A DNA stretch of 64,000 bases from NCBI RefSeq assembly GCF_900230215.1, contig NZ_LT907982.1, forward strand, positions 4,815,922-4,879,921, in the 5' to 3' direction. Numbering within the stretch: the stretch's first letter is position 1; every line of letters begins with the position of its first letter. Below the pieces are notes generated by a model. It was not told where the DNA came from, made no database searches, and saw only the letters and a program-made list of their open reading frames with translations. Source of the DNA: Jatrophihabitans sp. GAS493. Lineage in GTDB: Bacteria > Actinomycetota > Actinomycetes > Mycobacteriales > Jatrophihabitantaceae. Shown in pieces: positions 8,618 through 16,466 of this stretch. Both the position numbers and the translations under genes were made by a program.

Positions 8618-8639
8618 AATCGGTTCAGCTGAACCGATT
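8618..8639. promoter_or_regulatory. 22-bp perfect palindrome upstream of the GNAT gene
   Basis: AATCGGTTCAG (8618-8628) is followed directly by its exact reverse complement CTGAACCGATT (8629-8639), with no spacer, ending 30 bases before the next ATG. It could be an operator for a dimeric regulator or part of the upstream terminator region. Confidence 0.6.
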
Positions 8640-8669
8640 CTGTCCGACCCCGCCGGTAGGTTTGAAGCC

Positions 8670-9290
8670 ATGACCGGAATGCCCACGCTGCGCACCGAAC
8701 GCCTCATCCTGCGTCCGTTCCGGGAGGCGGACGAGGAGGCCGCGATGCGCTTCCACTCCCGCGAGGACGTCACCCGCTATATCCCGTGGCCGGCCCGCAG
8801 CCGCGAGGAGGTACGCGAGGCGATCGCCAAGTACATGACCGGCCAGTCCCTGGTCAATGACGGCGACTTCACCAACTTCGCCGTCGTCGAGGCCCCGGCT
8901 AGCGGCGACGGTGACGGCGCTGGCGACAGCGCTGGCGCTGGCGCTGGCGACGAAGTCAGCGACCTAATCGGTCAGGTCGTGCTCATGCTCCCCAGCGCCG
9001 AGCATCGACACGGCGAGATCGGCTACATCTTCGACCCGAGCGCACAGGGACGCGGCTACGCGGCCGAAGCCTGCCGCGCCGTGCTGAGCTGGGGGTTCAG
9101 CGAGTTCGACCTGCACCGGGTCAGCGCCCACATCGACGCCCGCAACAAGCCCTCAGCCGCCTTGGCCGCACGTCTGGGCATGCGCCTCGAGGGTCACCTG
9201 GTCGAGAACGAGTGGTTCAAGGGTGAGTGGAGCGACGAGCTGATCTACGCGGTGCTGGCCGAGGAGTGGGCCCCGCGCTCGAGCGCCTGA
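8670..9290 (+). CDS. GNAT-family N-acetyltransferase (RimJ/RimL-like)
   Basis: A 206-residue acetyltransferase beginning with the family pattern LRTERLILRPFREADEEAAM. The acetyl-CoA loop region is GYIFDPSAQGRGYAAEA (Q/RxxGxG/A motif), followed by VSAHIDARNKPSAALAARLG. A Gly/Ala/Asp insert of about 18 residues, encoded by GGCGCT repeats, interrupts the strand before LIGQVVLM. The substrate is unknown. Its last 46 bases overlap the 3' end of the convergent metB-like gene. Confidence 0.9.
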   Translation: MTGMPTLRTERLILRPFREADEEAAMRFHSREDVTRYIPWPARSREEVREAIAKYMTGQSLVNDGDFTNFAVVEAPASGDGDGAGDSAGAGAGDEVSDLIGQVVLMLPSAEHRHGEIGYIFDPSAQGRGYAAEACRAVLSWGFSEFDLHRVSAHIDARNKPSAALAARLGMRLEGHLVENEWFKGEWSDELIYAVLAEEWAPRSSA

Positions 9291-10447
9291 GCCAGCGCCT
9301 GATCCAGATCGGCGATGAGATCGTCGACGTCTTCTATCCCCACCGACAACCGCACCAGGTCGGCCGGCACGGCCAGTGGCGAGTTGGCCACCGAGGCATG
9401 AGTCATCCGGGCCGGGTGCTCGATGAGTGACTCCACCCCGCCCAGCGACTCGCCCAGCGTGAAGATCTCGACCCCGGCACAGACGGCCAATGCCAGGTCC
9501 TCCCCGGATTGCGACGACGTTCCGTTGAGCCGGAACGAGATCATCCCGCCGAAGTCCCGCATCTGAGCGGCCGCGACCGCATGCCCGGGATGCGTGTCCA
9601 GCCCCGGGTAGTGCACGGCCGACACCGCGTCGTGGGCGGCCAGGAAATCGACGACGGCGGCTGCGTTGGCACAGTGACGATCCATCCGGACGCCGAGCGT
9701 CTTCAGGCCGCGCAGCACCAGCCAGGAGTCGAACGGCCCGGCCACCGAGCCCATCGCATTCTGGTGAAACGCCAGTCGCTCCCCCAGCTCGGCGTCGGCC
9801 GCCACCAGCGCGCCGCCGACGACATCGCTGTGCCCACCGAGGTACTTCGTCGTCGAATGCACCACCACGTCCGCCCCGAGCGCCAGTGGCTGCTGCAGAT
9901 AGGGCGAGGCGAAGGTGTTGTCGACGGCCAGCAGCAATTCATTCGCCCGAGCGACGTCGGCCAAGCCGGCGATGTCGGCTATGCCGAGCAGCGGGTTGGT
10001 CGGGGTCTCACACCAGATGACCCGAGTCGTGGGGCGCACCGCCGCCCGGACCGCGTCCAGATCACCGAGCGACACCGGGGTGTACTCCACGCCCCAGCGG
10101 GCGAAGACGGAGGCGACCAGTCGGAATGTGCCGCCATAGGCGTCGTCCGGGAGCAGGATGTGGTCCCCGGGTTGGCACACCGTACGCAACAGCGTGTCCT
10201 CGGCCGCCAATCCGGAGGCAAAGGCCAGCCCACGGGCGCCGCCCTCGGCCGCGGCCAGCGCCGTCTCCAGCGCGGTGCGGGTCGGATTCGCGCTTCGGCT
10301 GTACTCATAGCCACCCCGTAACCCACCGACACCGTCCTGCTTATAGGTCGAGGTCTGATAAATCGGGACGGCCACGGCGCCGGTGAGCGAGTCCGGTTCC
10401 TGCCCGGCGTGGATGGCGCGTGTGTTGAATCCGGCGATCTCAGGCAT
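9245..10447 (-). CDS. metB: Cystathionine gamma-synthase/lyase, PLP enzyme
   Basis: About 400 residues from the ATG at 10447, normal for the Cys/Met-metabolism PLP family. YEYSRSANPTRTALE binds phosphate, and HSTTKYLGGHSD contains the PLP lysine at about residue 201. It begins FNTRAIHAGQEPD, typical of MetB/MetC proteins. A cbs gene lies 1.2 kb away, so it may act as gamma-lyase in reverse transsulfuration as well as gamma-synthase; sequence alone does not decide. The reading frame is open upstream to 10954, but that part runs antisense to the next gene and is not homologous. Confidence 0.92.
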   Translation of the reverse strand: MPEIAGFNTRAIHAGQEPDSLTGAVAVPIYQTSTYKQDGVGGLRGGYEYSRSANPTRTALETALAAAEGGARGLAFASGLAAEDTLLRTVCQPGDHILLPDDAYGGTFRLVASVFARWGVEYTPVSLGDLDAVRAAVRPTTRVIWCETPTNPLLGIADIAGLADVARANELLLAVDNTFASPYLQQPLALGADVVVHSTTKYLGGHSDVVGGALVAADAELGERLAFHQNAMGSVAGPFDSWLVLRGLKTLGVRMDRHCANAAAVVDFLAAHDAVSAVHYPGLDTHPGHAVAAAQMRDFGGMISFRLNGTSSQSGEDLALAVCAGVEIFTLGESLGGVESLIEHPARMTHASVANSPLAVPADLVRLSVGIEDVDDLIADLDQALAQALERGAHSSASTA

Positions 10448-10549
10448 GTGGTTCACGTTACTCAGGGCACCCAGAAATTTGAGCTCCACAGCTGAATGTG
10501 GTGTGGTCAAAGGACTGTCCACAGATTCTTCCAGCATTGTCGAGAGGAT

Positions 10550-11623
10550 ATGGCCGAATCTTCGCCGCCGCGTAAACCGGGTGCCCGGCACGCTGCGCCA
10601 CGCCGTGAGGCGGACGCGGCGGCCAGTTCCGCCGGTTCGCGCAGTGCCGCCGGTGGCAGCCGGCTCTCGCGGGGCTGGGTCACCTCGGCCCCCGTCGTGA
10701 TCACCGCGATTGTCGTGGTGGCGCTGGTGGCGCTGGTCGGAACCCGACTTCGGAGCTTCGAGAACGGTAAGTCGCAGCAGAACGCGTCCACGTCGACGAA
10801 GCTGGCGGTGAGCCCCTCGGCTGCGGCCCGCCCCACTCCGAAGCCCACCGCTGTGCCGACGCCGACCCCCGCCCCGACACCCAATCTGCAGGCCCTGACC
10901 CAGGCCGCGAAGCTCAACGCCGGCCAGTCGGTCAAGGCAGTGATGGCCAAACATCCGGGCATCGACGTCTCGGTGGCCGCCCTCAACCTCAGCACCGGCG
11001 CCAGCTTCCGCTACGGGTCGACCAGCGGCATGGTGGAGGGGAGCATCGTCAAGCTCGACATCCTGCTCTCCGGTCTCGCGGATGAGGACGGCCTCAGCTC
11101 CTACCAGCGCAGCAACGCCGTGCCGATGATCGAGAACAGCGACAATGGCGCCGCCGACTCACTCTTCCGCTCGATCGGCGGGAACGCCACTATGAACGCC
11201 GCGAACAAGCGGTTCGGCCTGACCAGCACCGACCTCGACGGCTCCGGACAGTGGGGCCTGTCGACGACCTCGGCGGCCGACCAGATCCTGCTGCTCAAGC
11301 AGCTGACCGGCGCCTCGTCGGTGCTCAGCGCGAAGGAGAAGTCCTACGCGCTCGGGCTGATGAGCGACGTCGAGAAGGACCAGCGCTGGGGCGTCGGAGC
11401 GGCCGCCGACAAGGGCAGCAGCTTCGTCAACAAGAACGGCTGGCTGAACGTGGACAACGACGGCGGGCTCTGGCTGACGAACAGCAACGGCATCATCACC
11501 GTGGACGGCCAGAAGGTGCTGCTGAGCGTGCTGACCCAGCACAACCGGTCCTTCGGTGCCGGGGTGAGTCTGGTCGAAGCCCTGGCCAAGGCGAGCGCCC
11601 CGGGTGTCATCGCAGCGGGTTAG
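10550..11623 (+). CDS. Membrane-anchored beta-lactamase-fold protein, probably inactive as a lactamase
   Basis: A 357-residue protein with a basic, disordered N-terminus, one transmembrane helix (about residues 45-65), a Thr/Pro-rich linker (PTPTPAPTP) and a class A beta-lactamase-like extracellular domain. SIVK matches SxxK and SDN is present. The omega-loop region (TDLDGSGQWGLSTTSAADQ) shows no ExxLN glutamate, and the KTG position reads KNG. Penicillin binding or cell-wall sensing is more plausible than hydrolysis; that is inference. The ATG at 10550 follows GAGAGG. It ends one base before the convergent cbs gene. Confidence 0.8.
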   Translation: MAESSPPRKPGARHAAPRREADAAASSAGSRSAAGGSRLSRGWVTSAPVVITAIVVVALVALVGTRLRSFENGKSQQNASTSTKLAVSPSAAARPTPKPTAVPTPTPAPTPNLQALTQAAKLNAGQSVKAVMAKHPGIDVSVAALNLSTGASFRYGSTSGMVEGSIVKLDILLSGLADEDGLSSYQRSNAVPMIENSDNGAADSLFRSIGGNATMNAANKRFGLTSTDLDGSGQWGLSTTSAADQILLLKQLTGASSVLSAKEKSYALGLMSDVEKDQRWGVGAAADKGSSFVNKNGWLNVDNDGGLWLTNSNGIITVDGQKVLLSVLTQHNRSFGAGVSLVEALAKASAPGVIAAG

Positions 11624-11624
11624 G

Positions 11625-12995
11625 TCAGCGGGAGGTCGCCAGATGCCCCAGCAGATCCTGTCTCGTCAGCACGCCGGCCGGCTTCCCGTCGAAGTGCACG
11701 AGTAGCGCGTCGGCCACCTCCAGTTCCGCGATCGCCACCGAGACCGGCTCGCCGGAGCCGATGATGGGCAGCGGCGGCGACATGTGCGGCTCCACCGGAT
11801 CGGCCAGCGACGCGGTGCCGGCGAAGAGCGCGTCCAGCAGCGCCTTCTCGGCCACCGATCCGACCACCTCACCGGCCGTCACCGGCGGCTCGGCCCGCAC
11901 CACCGGCATCTGCGAGACCCCGTACTCACGCAGGATGTCGATCGCCTCGCGGACGGACTCGTTCGGGTGGGCATGCACCAGCGAGGGTGTCTGGCCGGAT
12001 TTGGCCAGCAGCACGTCACCGACGGTGGTCTCCCCGGCCGTGTGCATGAACCCGTAGTCGGCCATCCACTTGTCCGAGAAGATCTTCGACAGGTAGCCGC
12101 GGCCGCCGTCGGGCAGCAGCACCACCACCACATCGTCGGGCCCGAGCCGCTCGGCGACCCGCACCGCGGCCACCGCCGCCATACCGCAGGAGCCGCCGAC
12201 GAGCAGCCCCTCCTCCCGGGCCAGGCGTCGGGTCATGGCGAAGGAGTCGGCGTCGGAGACCGCGATCACCTCATCGCAGATGTCACGGTCGAAGGTGGCC
12301 GGCCAGAAGTCCTCCCCGACGCCCTCGACCAGATACGGCCGGCCGGTTCCGCCGGAGTAGACCGATCCCTCCGGGTCCGCGCCGATGATCTGGACCCGCC
12401 CGTCGGAGCGCTCCTTCAGGTACCGCCCAGCTCCGCTGATCGTGCCGCCGGTGCCCACTCCGGCGATGAAGTGGGTGATCCGCCCCTCCGTCTGCTCCCA
12501 GAGCTCGGGGCCGGTCGTCTCGTAGTGCGACTGCGGGTTCGCCGGGTTCGCGTACTGGTCGGGCTTCCAGCCGCCGGGGGTCTCGCGGGCCAGCCGGTCG
12601 GAGACCTCGTAGTAGGAGCGTGGGTCCTCCGGCGCCACCGCGGTCGGGCAGACCACGACCTCAGCCCCGTAGGCCCGTAGCGTGTTGATCTTGTCTGCGC
12701 TCACCTTGTCCGGGCAGACGAAGATGCAGTGGTACCCGCGCTGCTGGGCGACCAGCGCCAGACCGATGCCGGTGTTGCCGGAGGTGGGCTCGACGATCGT
12801 GCCGCCCGGTTGCAGCGCACCCGAGGCCTCGGCGGCGTCGACCATGCGCACCGCGATCCGGTCCTTCACCGACCCGCCGGGATTCAGATACTCGATCTTG
12901 GCCAGCACCAGCGGAGCCGCCCCATCGACCACCCGGTGCAGCTTGACGAGTGGGGTGTTGCCGATGAGATCGAGTAGCGATTCGTAGTAACCCAT
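11625..12995 (-). CDS. cbs: Cystathionine beta-synthase
   Basis: A 456-residue protein with a PLP fold-type II domain (about 1-310) followed by two CBS domains (about 330-456). NPGGSVKDRIAVRM has the PLP lysine at residue 44, TSGNTGIGLALV is the substrate loop, and GVGTGGTISG binds the cofactor phosphate. It condenses serine and homocysteine to cystathionine, the first step of reverse transsulfuration, and the metB-like gene nearby would complete it. The start ATG at 12995 (MGYYESLLDLIGNTPLV) fits the family. Confidence 0.95.
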   Translation of the reverse strand: MGYYESLLDLIGNTPLVKLHRVVDGAAPLVLAKIEYLNPGGSVKDRIAVRMVDAAEASGALQPGGTIVEPTSGNTGIGLALVAQQRGYHCIFVCPDKVSADKINTLRAYGAEVVVCPTAVAPEDPRSYYEVSDRLARETPGGWKPDQYANPANPQSHYETTGPELWEQTEGRITHFIAGVGTGGTISGAGRYLKERSDGRVQIIGADPEGSVYSGGTGRPYLVEGVGEDFWPATFDRDICDEVIAVSDADSFAMTRRLAREEGLLVGGSCGMAAVAAVRVAERLGPDDVVVVLLPDGGRGYLSKIFSDKWMADYGFMHTAGETTVGDVLLAKSGQTPSLVHAHPNESVREAIDILREYGVSQMPVVRAEPPVTAGEVVGSVAEKALLDALFAGTASLADPVEPHMSPPLPIIGSGEPVSVAIAELEVADALLVHFDGKPAGVLTRQDLLGHLATSR

Positions 12996-13099
12996 GTAAC
13001 GAAGGCTAATCTCGAATCGACGACCTGCACCCTCACCAGCGACAATCGGTGGGGACGAGTACGCGAGGCCCACGCCTCGCCGAGAGGAGCTGCGCCGCC

Positions 13100-14221
13100 A
13101 TGAGCAGAGCTTCCCGAGCGCGCCGGATCGCCACCACCGCCGCTTACGGCGGTACCGGCCTGGGTGCTGTGGGCCTGGCCGGCGCGGCCGCCTTCTACGG
13201 CCTCATCAAGGGCGAGACCGAACTCGCCCGGCGCCGGATTCCCGAGGCCCAGGTGGACGAGGGCGCGTACACCACGCATCTCTGGGCCGCCGAGGGGGTG
13301 AGCATCCGGCGCCCACCGATCAACGTGGCCATGATGGGTGACTCCACGGCCGCCGGCTACGGGGTCGCCCGCGAGCGCGACACTCCGGGGGTGTTGCTGG
13401 CCATCGGAATATCGACCGTGGCCCGGCGTCCCGTGCATCTCACCAACGTCGCCGTGGTCGGGGCGGAATCAAGCGCACTGCCGCACCAGCTCGGTCAGCT
13501 GCCCCGCCACCTGGACCTGGCCATCATCATGATCGGCGCCAACGATGTGACCCACCGCATCAGCGCCCCCGACTCGGTGCGCTTCCTCGGCGAGACCGTC
13601 ACCGAATTGGTGTCGCGGGGCACCGCGGTGGTGGTGGGGACCTGCCCGGACCTCGGCACCATCCGACCGCTGGCCCAGCCGCTGCGCTACTTCGCCCGCC
13701 GCCTCTCCCGCAACCTCGCCGCCGCCCAGACGATCGCCACGGTGGCCGCCGGCGGTCGCACAGTCTCCCTCGGCGACCTACTGGGACCGCTCTTCGCCGC
13801 CGATATCGCGATGTTCGGCGCCGACCGCTTCCACCCGTCCGAGCGGGGCTATCGCGAAGCCGCGAACGCGATCCTCCCCTCCACCCTGGACGCCCTCGGC
13901 CTGCGCACCCGGGCCCGGTCGGCCTCGACCTTCACGACCCAGCGCCCCAAGCCGATCGCGCGAGCCGCCGCGCAGGCCGTCGCCCTGCCCGGCGCCGAGG
14001 TATCGGCGACCGTCAGCAGCACCGGGCGCCCCTGGGCTCAGCTACGTCGGCGACGCCCGGCGACCGCCGAACTGGACACGATCCAGACGGCCCGCGCCAC
14101 CGAGGCGGCCGACGGCGTCAGCCCGCCAGCGTCCGGTGGCCCGACCGCCGCCGCGAAGAACGGCGCGGAACCGAGGAAGTCGGTCACGCGCCGCACGGTG
14201 AGCTACCCACCCACCGAGTAG
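13100..14221 (+). CDS. SGNH/GDSL-family hydrolase, exported or membrane-anchored
   Basis: A 373-residue protein with a hydrophobic N-terminal segment (about residues 12-32, GAVGLAGAAAFYGLI) after a short basic stretch. The GDSL block I is MMGDSTAAGYG (about residue 79), block III is GANDV, and block V is DRFHPS, giving a Ser-Asp-His triad. The C-terminal 90 residues are low-complexity Ala/Arg/Thr. From memory, M. tuberculosis Rv1075c is a GDSL esterase in the same neighbourhood. The substrate is probably an envelope ester. The ATG follows GAGAGGAG. Confidence 0.88.
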   Translation: MSRASRARRIATTAAYGGTGLGAVGLAGAAAFYGLIKGETELARRRIPEAQVDEGAYTTHLWAAEGVSIRRPPINVAMMGDSTAAGYGVARERDTPGVLLAIGISTVARRPVHLTNVAVVGAESSALPHQLGQLPRHLDLAIIMIGANDVTHRISAPDSVRFLGETVTELVSRGTAVVVGTCPDLGTIRPLAQPLRYFARRLSRNLAAAQTIATVAAGGRTVSLGDLLGPLFAADIAMFGADRFHPSERGYREAANAILPSTLDALGLRTRARSASTFTTQRPKPIARAAAQAVALPGAEVSATVSSTGRPWAQLRRRRPATAELDTIQTARATEAADGVSPPASGGPTAAAKNGAEPRKSVTRRTVSYPPTE

Positions 14222-14231
14222 GCGCCGCGGG

Positions 14232-15032
14232 TCAGGTCGGGGTCGCGGCCGGTTCGATGTGGTGGCGGCGGAGCAGGACGATGACCAGCATGACGACGTC
14301 AGCCAGAATCGCCACGGCCGCACCGGCATAGGTGTGCCCCGCAACCACCGAGCCCGAGACCAGCGAGAAGTCCCAGAGTCCGTGCAGGATCGCGCCGACC
14401 ACCAGTCCACCTGACACCCGGCGGGTCAAGTAGAAGAAGTAGCCGGCCACGGCGGTGATGGCGACCTGCGCGAGTGCCTTCGGACCTTCGGAGAAGATGT
14501 TCGAGGCGTGCACCAGGCCGAAGATGATGCACGACCAGAGGGCGACTCGGGCTTCGCTGAAACCATTGCGCCGGAAGGTCGTGACGCTGATACCCCGGAA
14601 CAATCCCTCCTCGGCGAAGCCGACGCACATCGTGCCGATCAGCAGCAGCAGCGTGAAGGAGAGTCCCTTGTCGGCTAGGCCGCCGTAGTTGATCACCGCC
14701 AGGATCGACACCACCATCACCGCTGGGAGCACCCAGACCCAGCGTCGGACCGGCCGGTCATCGACGAAGACGGGGCGCCACCAGCCGAGCACGGCGACCA
14801 CCGCGTAGACGAAGATCAGCGAGATCCCGACCGGCACGATCAGGTTGCGCACCACCTCGGCGTTGGTGGTGAACTGGGCGTATCCGGCGCTGCCCTTCTT
14901 CTCCACGAGGCGGCCAAGGCCCTGGACGATGAGCAGGTAGACGACGATCAGGGCCAGCAGGCCCAGCACCGACAGGTGACGTTGCCGAGCGGAGCCGGCG
15001 CTCGCCGGCTCAGCGGAGGTCTTCTCGGTCAT
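14232..15032 (-). CDS. CPBP-family intramembrane glutamic protease
   Basis: A 266-residue protein with about seven transmembrane segments. EEGLFRG is the EExxxR motif 1 of the CPBP (Abi/CAAX) family, and HGLWDF late in the protein is the later histidine motif; HASNIF lies between. These proteases act within the membrane; in bacteria the roles are mostly unknown. The ATG at 15032 is supported by GAGGG five bases upstream, whereas an upstream in-frame start at 15116 has no such site. Confidence 0.88.
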   Translation of the reverse strand: MTEKTSAEPASAGSARQRHLSVLGLLALIVVYLLIVQGLGRLVEKKGSAGYAQFTTNAEVVRNLIVPVGISLIFVYAVVAVLGWWRPVFVDDRPVRRWVWVLPAVMVVSILAVINYGGLADKGLSFTLLLLIGTMCVGFAEEGLFRGISVTTFRRNGFSEARVALWSCIIFGLVHASNIFSEGPKALAQVAITAVAGYFFYLTRRVSGGLVVGAILHGLWDFSLVSGSVVAGHTYAGAAVAILADVVMLVIVLLRRHHIEPAATPT

Positions 15033-15425
15033 CCAACCCTCATCTTCTGTACGGTTCTTTGGCCCAGCGCCAACCGGCTCAAGTATTTCATCGGCCGCCC
15101 GCGCTCTCGTCTGCATCCAGCCGCTCTGCGCGGCGAAATGGGTGCTGTGATGAGGCGATCACGCTCCGTGCACCGGTTGGATGGGTTTGGAAACCCGGCG
15201 TAACCGTTCGGGGTTCGGATCGTTGAACAAACTAAGTAGCGGACGCCCTTCGAGGGGGGAGGGCGTTTGCTCTTGCAGAACAAGCCCCGGGGCGAGCATT
15301 CAGCTCGCCGCCGGGGCGTTCTACATCTCGGGCCCGCGGCGGACGGCTACTGACTTTGCGGTGGCCCGGCTGGTGCCGAGCGCCAGCCTGTTCACCTAGT
15401 AGCCATGCACCTAGTCGCTATGCAC
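15033..15425. other. 393-bp intergenic region with hairpins and a repeat
   Basis: No convincing gene. It holds GGGTTT-gg-AAACCC (15183-15196), the hairpin ACGCCCT/AGGGCGT (15243-15249/15260-15266), the long hairpin at 15284-15317 and the first two copies of a 15-bp repeat. On the minus strand it is the 3' end of the Bax-inhibitor-like gene and the promoter region of the CPBP gene. Confidence 0.6.
15284..15317 (-). terminator. Strong hairpin downstream of the Bax-inhibitor-like gene
   Basis: GCCCCGGGGCGAGC (15284-15297) pairs with GCTCGCCGCCGGGGC (15303-15317), with one bulge and a 5-nt loop. On the minus strand it follows the gene that stops at 15426. Confidence 0.6.
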
Positions 15426-15437
15426 CTAGTTGCGCAG
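15393..15437. repeat. 15-bp tandem repeat, 3 copies, spanning a stop codon
   Basis: Three 15-bp units beginning CACCTAGT at 15393, 15408 and 15423. The third contains the minus-strand TAG (15428-15426) that ends the Bax-inhibitor-like gene; the other two repeat the same stop sequence downstream. Confidence 0.85.
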
Positions 15438-16241
15438 GTTTCCTAGCAGTCGCAGGATCTCCAGGTAGAGCCAGATCAGCGTCACCATGATGCCAAAGGC
15501 GCAGTACCAGGCGAACTTCTCATCGGTACCACGGCGGATCGACCGCTCGATGAGATCGAAGTCGAGCACCAGGTTCAGCGAGGCGATCACGATGCAGAGC
15601 AGGCTGAAGCCGATGCCCAGCAACCCACCCTCGCGCAACCCGAGGCCGCCGCTGTGGAAGAAGGATGCGATGAGGTTGACCAGCATCAACCCGACCAGGC
15701 CGATGGTCGCCCCAGCCACCACTCGCCAGAGGCGCGGAGTTACCCGGATGGCGCCGATCTTGTAGACGAAGAGCATGCCGGCGGCCACCATGATGGTTCC
15801 GGTGATGGCTTGCACGACGATCCCCGGGTAGGCCGACTCGAAGGCCCGGCTCACCGCGCCCAGGAAGAGCCCCTCGAAGGCGGCGTAGGCCAGCGAGGTG
15901 AACGCGTTGGCCTTGGTCGTGAAGGCGATGTAGAGCCCGAGACCGAGGCCACCGAGAACCCCGACCAGGATGAGCGCGCCGGCCACGCTCGAGTTGGCCA
16001 GCGCCCAGGAGACCGATCCGCTGAGCATCACGACGACGAGCATCGCGGCGGTGCGAACCACCACATCGTCGAGCGTCATGTAACGATTGCCGCTACCCGC
16101 CACCGGCTCGAAAGACACCGGGCGAGTGGCCCCCGCCATCCCCGACGGAGCTGCTGGCGGCAGACCGGAGGTGGTGGACATGGGTTGCGGCGAAGCCGGC
16201 GCGGGTGCCTCTAACTTCGTCAGTACCGGATTGCTGGCCAC
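15426..16241 (-). CDS. Bax inhibitor-1/YccA-like membrane protein
   Basis: A 271-residue protein with a Pro/Ser-rich cytoplasmic N-terminus and seven hydrophobic segments. SLAYAAFEGLFLGAVSRAFE and the C-terminal IVIASLNLVLDFDLIERSI are typical of the actinobacterial Bax1-I (YccA/YbhL-like) family, linked elsewhere to cation flux or control of membrane proteases. The GTG start at 16241 is fixed by AGGAGG six bases upstream. The gene ends inside a 15-bp tandem repeat. Confidence 0.9.
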   Translation of the reverse strand: MASNPVLTKLEAPAPASPQPMSTTSGLPPAAPSGMAGATRPVSFEPVAGSGNRYMTLDDVVVRTAAMLVVVMLSGSVSWALANSSVAGALILVGVLGGLGLGLYIAFTTKANAFTSLAYAAFEGLFLGAVSRAFESAYPGIVVQAITGTIMVAAGMLFVYKIGAIRVTPRLWRVVAGATIGLVGLMLVNLIASFFHSGGLGLREGGLLGIGFSLLCIVIASLNLVLDFDLIERSIRRGTDEKFAWYCAFGIMVTLIWLYLEILRLLGNLRN

Positions 16242-16466
16242 CTGTTACCTCCTGCTATGCATGTATTACCGCTGTGACGTCGACCTCCTGTCGGAGGGCG
16301 GTGCGAGCACGATAACTGCTTTCTCACCGACTGCCTCTCCAACGTATGGCGAGAGGTCGTAGTTCCAGAAAAAATGTTGCGCGTACGACTGGCGTAAAAG
16401 CCTACTGGGTAGTAACTTTCATTTCGAGATATCTGTAACCCACGGGTACATATAAGGAGAGACTAG
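16242..16466. promoter_or_regulatory. Divergent promoter region, Bax-inhibitor-like gene / acyl-CoA dehydrogenases
   Basis: 225 bp. Near the dehydrogenase end is the imperfect inverted repeat TGTAACCC-ac-GGGTACA (about 16434-16450) followed by ATATAAGG, which combines an AT-rich element and the Shine-Dalgarno sequence. A TetR- or GntR-type operator is possible but unproven. Confidence 0.35.

Noticed and set aside
10448..10954. N-terminal extension of the metB-like frame
   Set aside because: It runs antisense through the beta-lactamase-like gene, and the family starts at the ATG at 10447.
10550..11623. True class A beta-lactamase
   Set aside because: No ExxLN glutamate and no KTG/KSG motif.
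15183..15266. Possible small RNA or riboswitch in the CPBP/Bax-inhibitor gap
   Set aside because: Only short hairpins; no known riboswitch core and no clear promoter-terminator pair.
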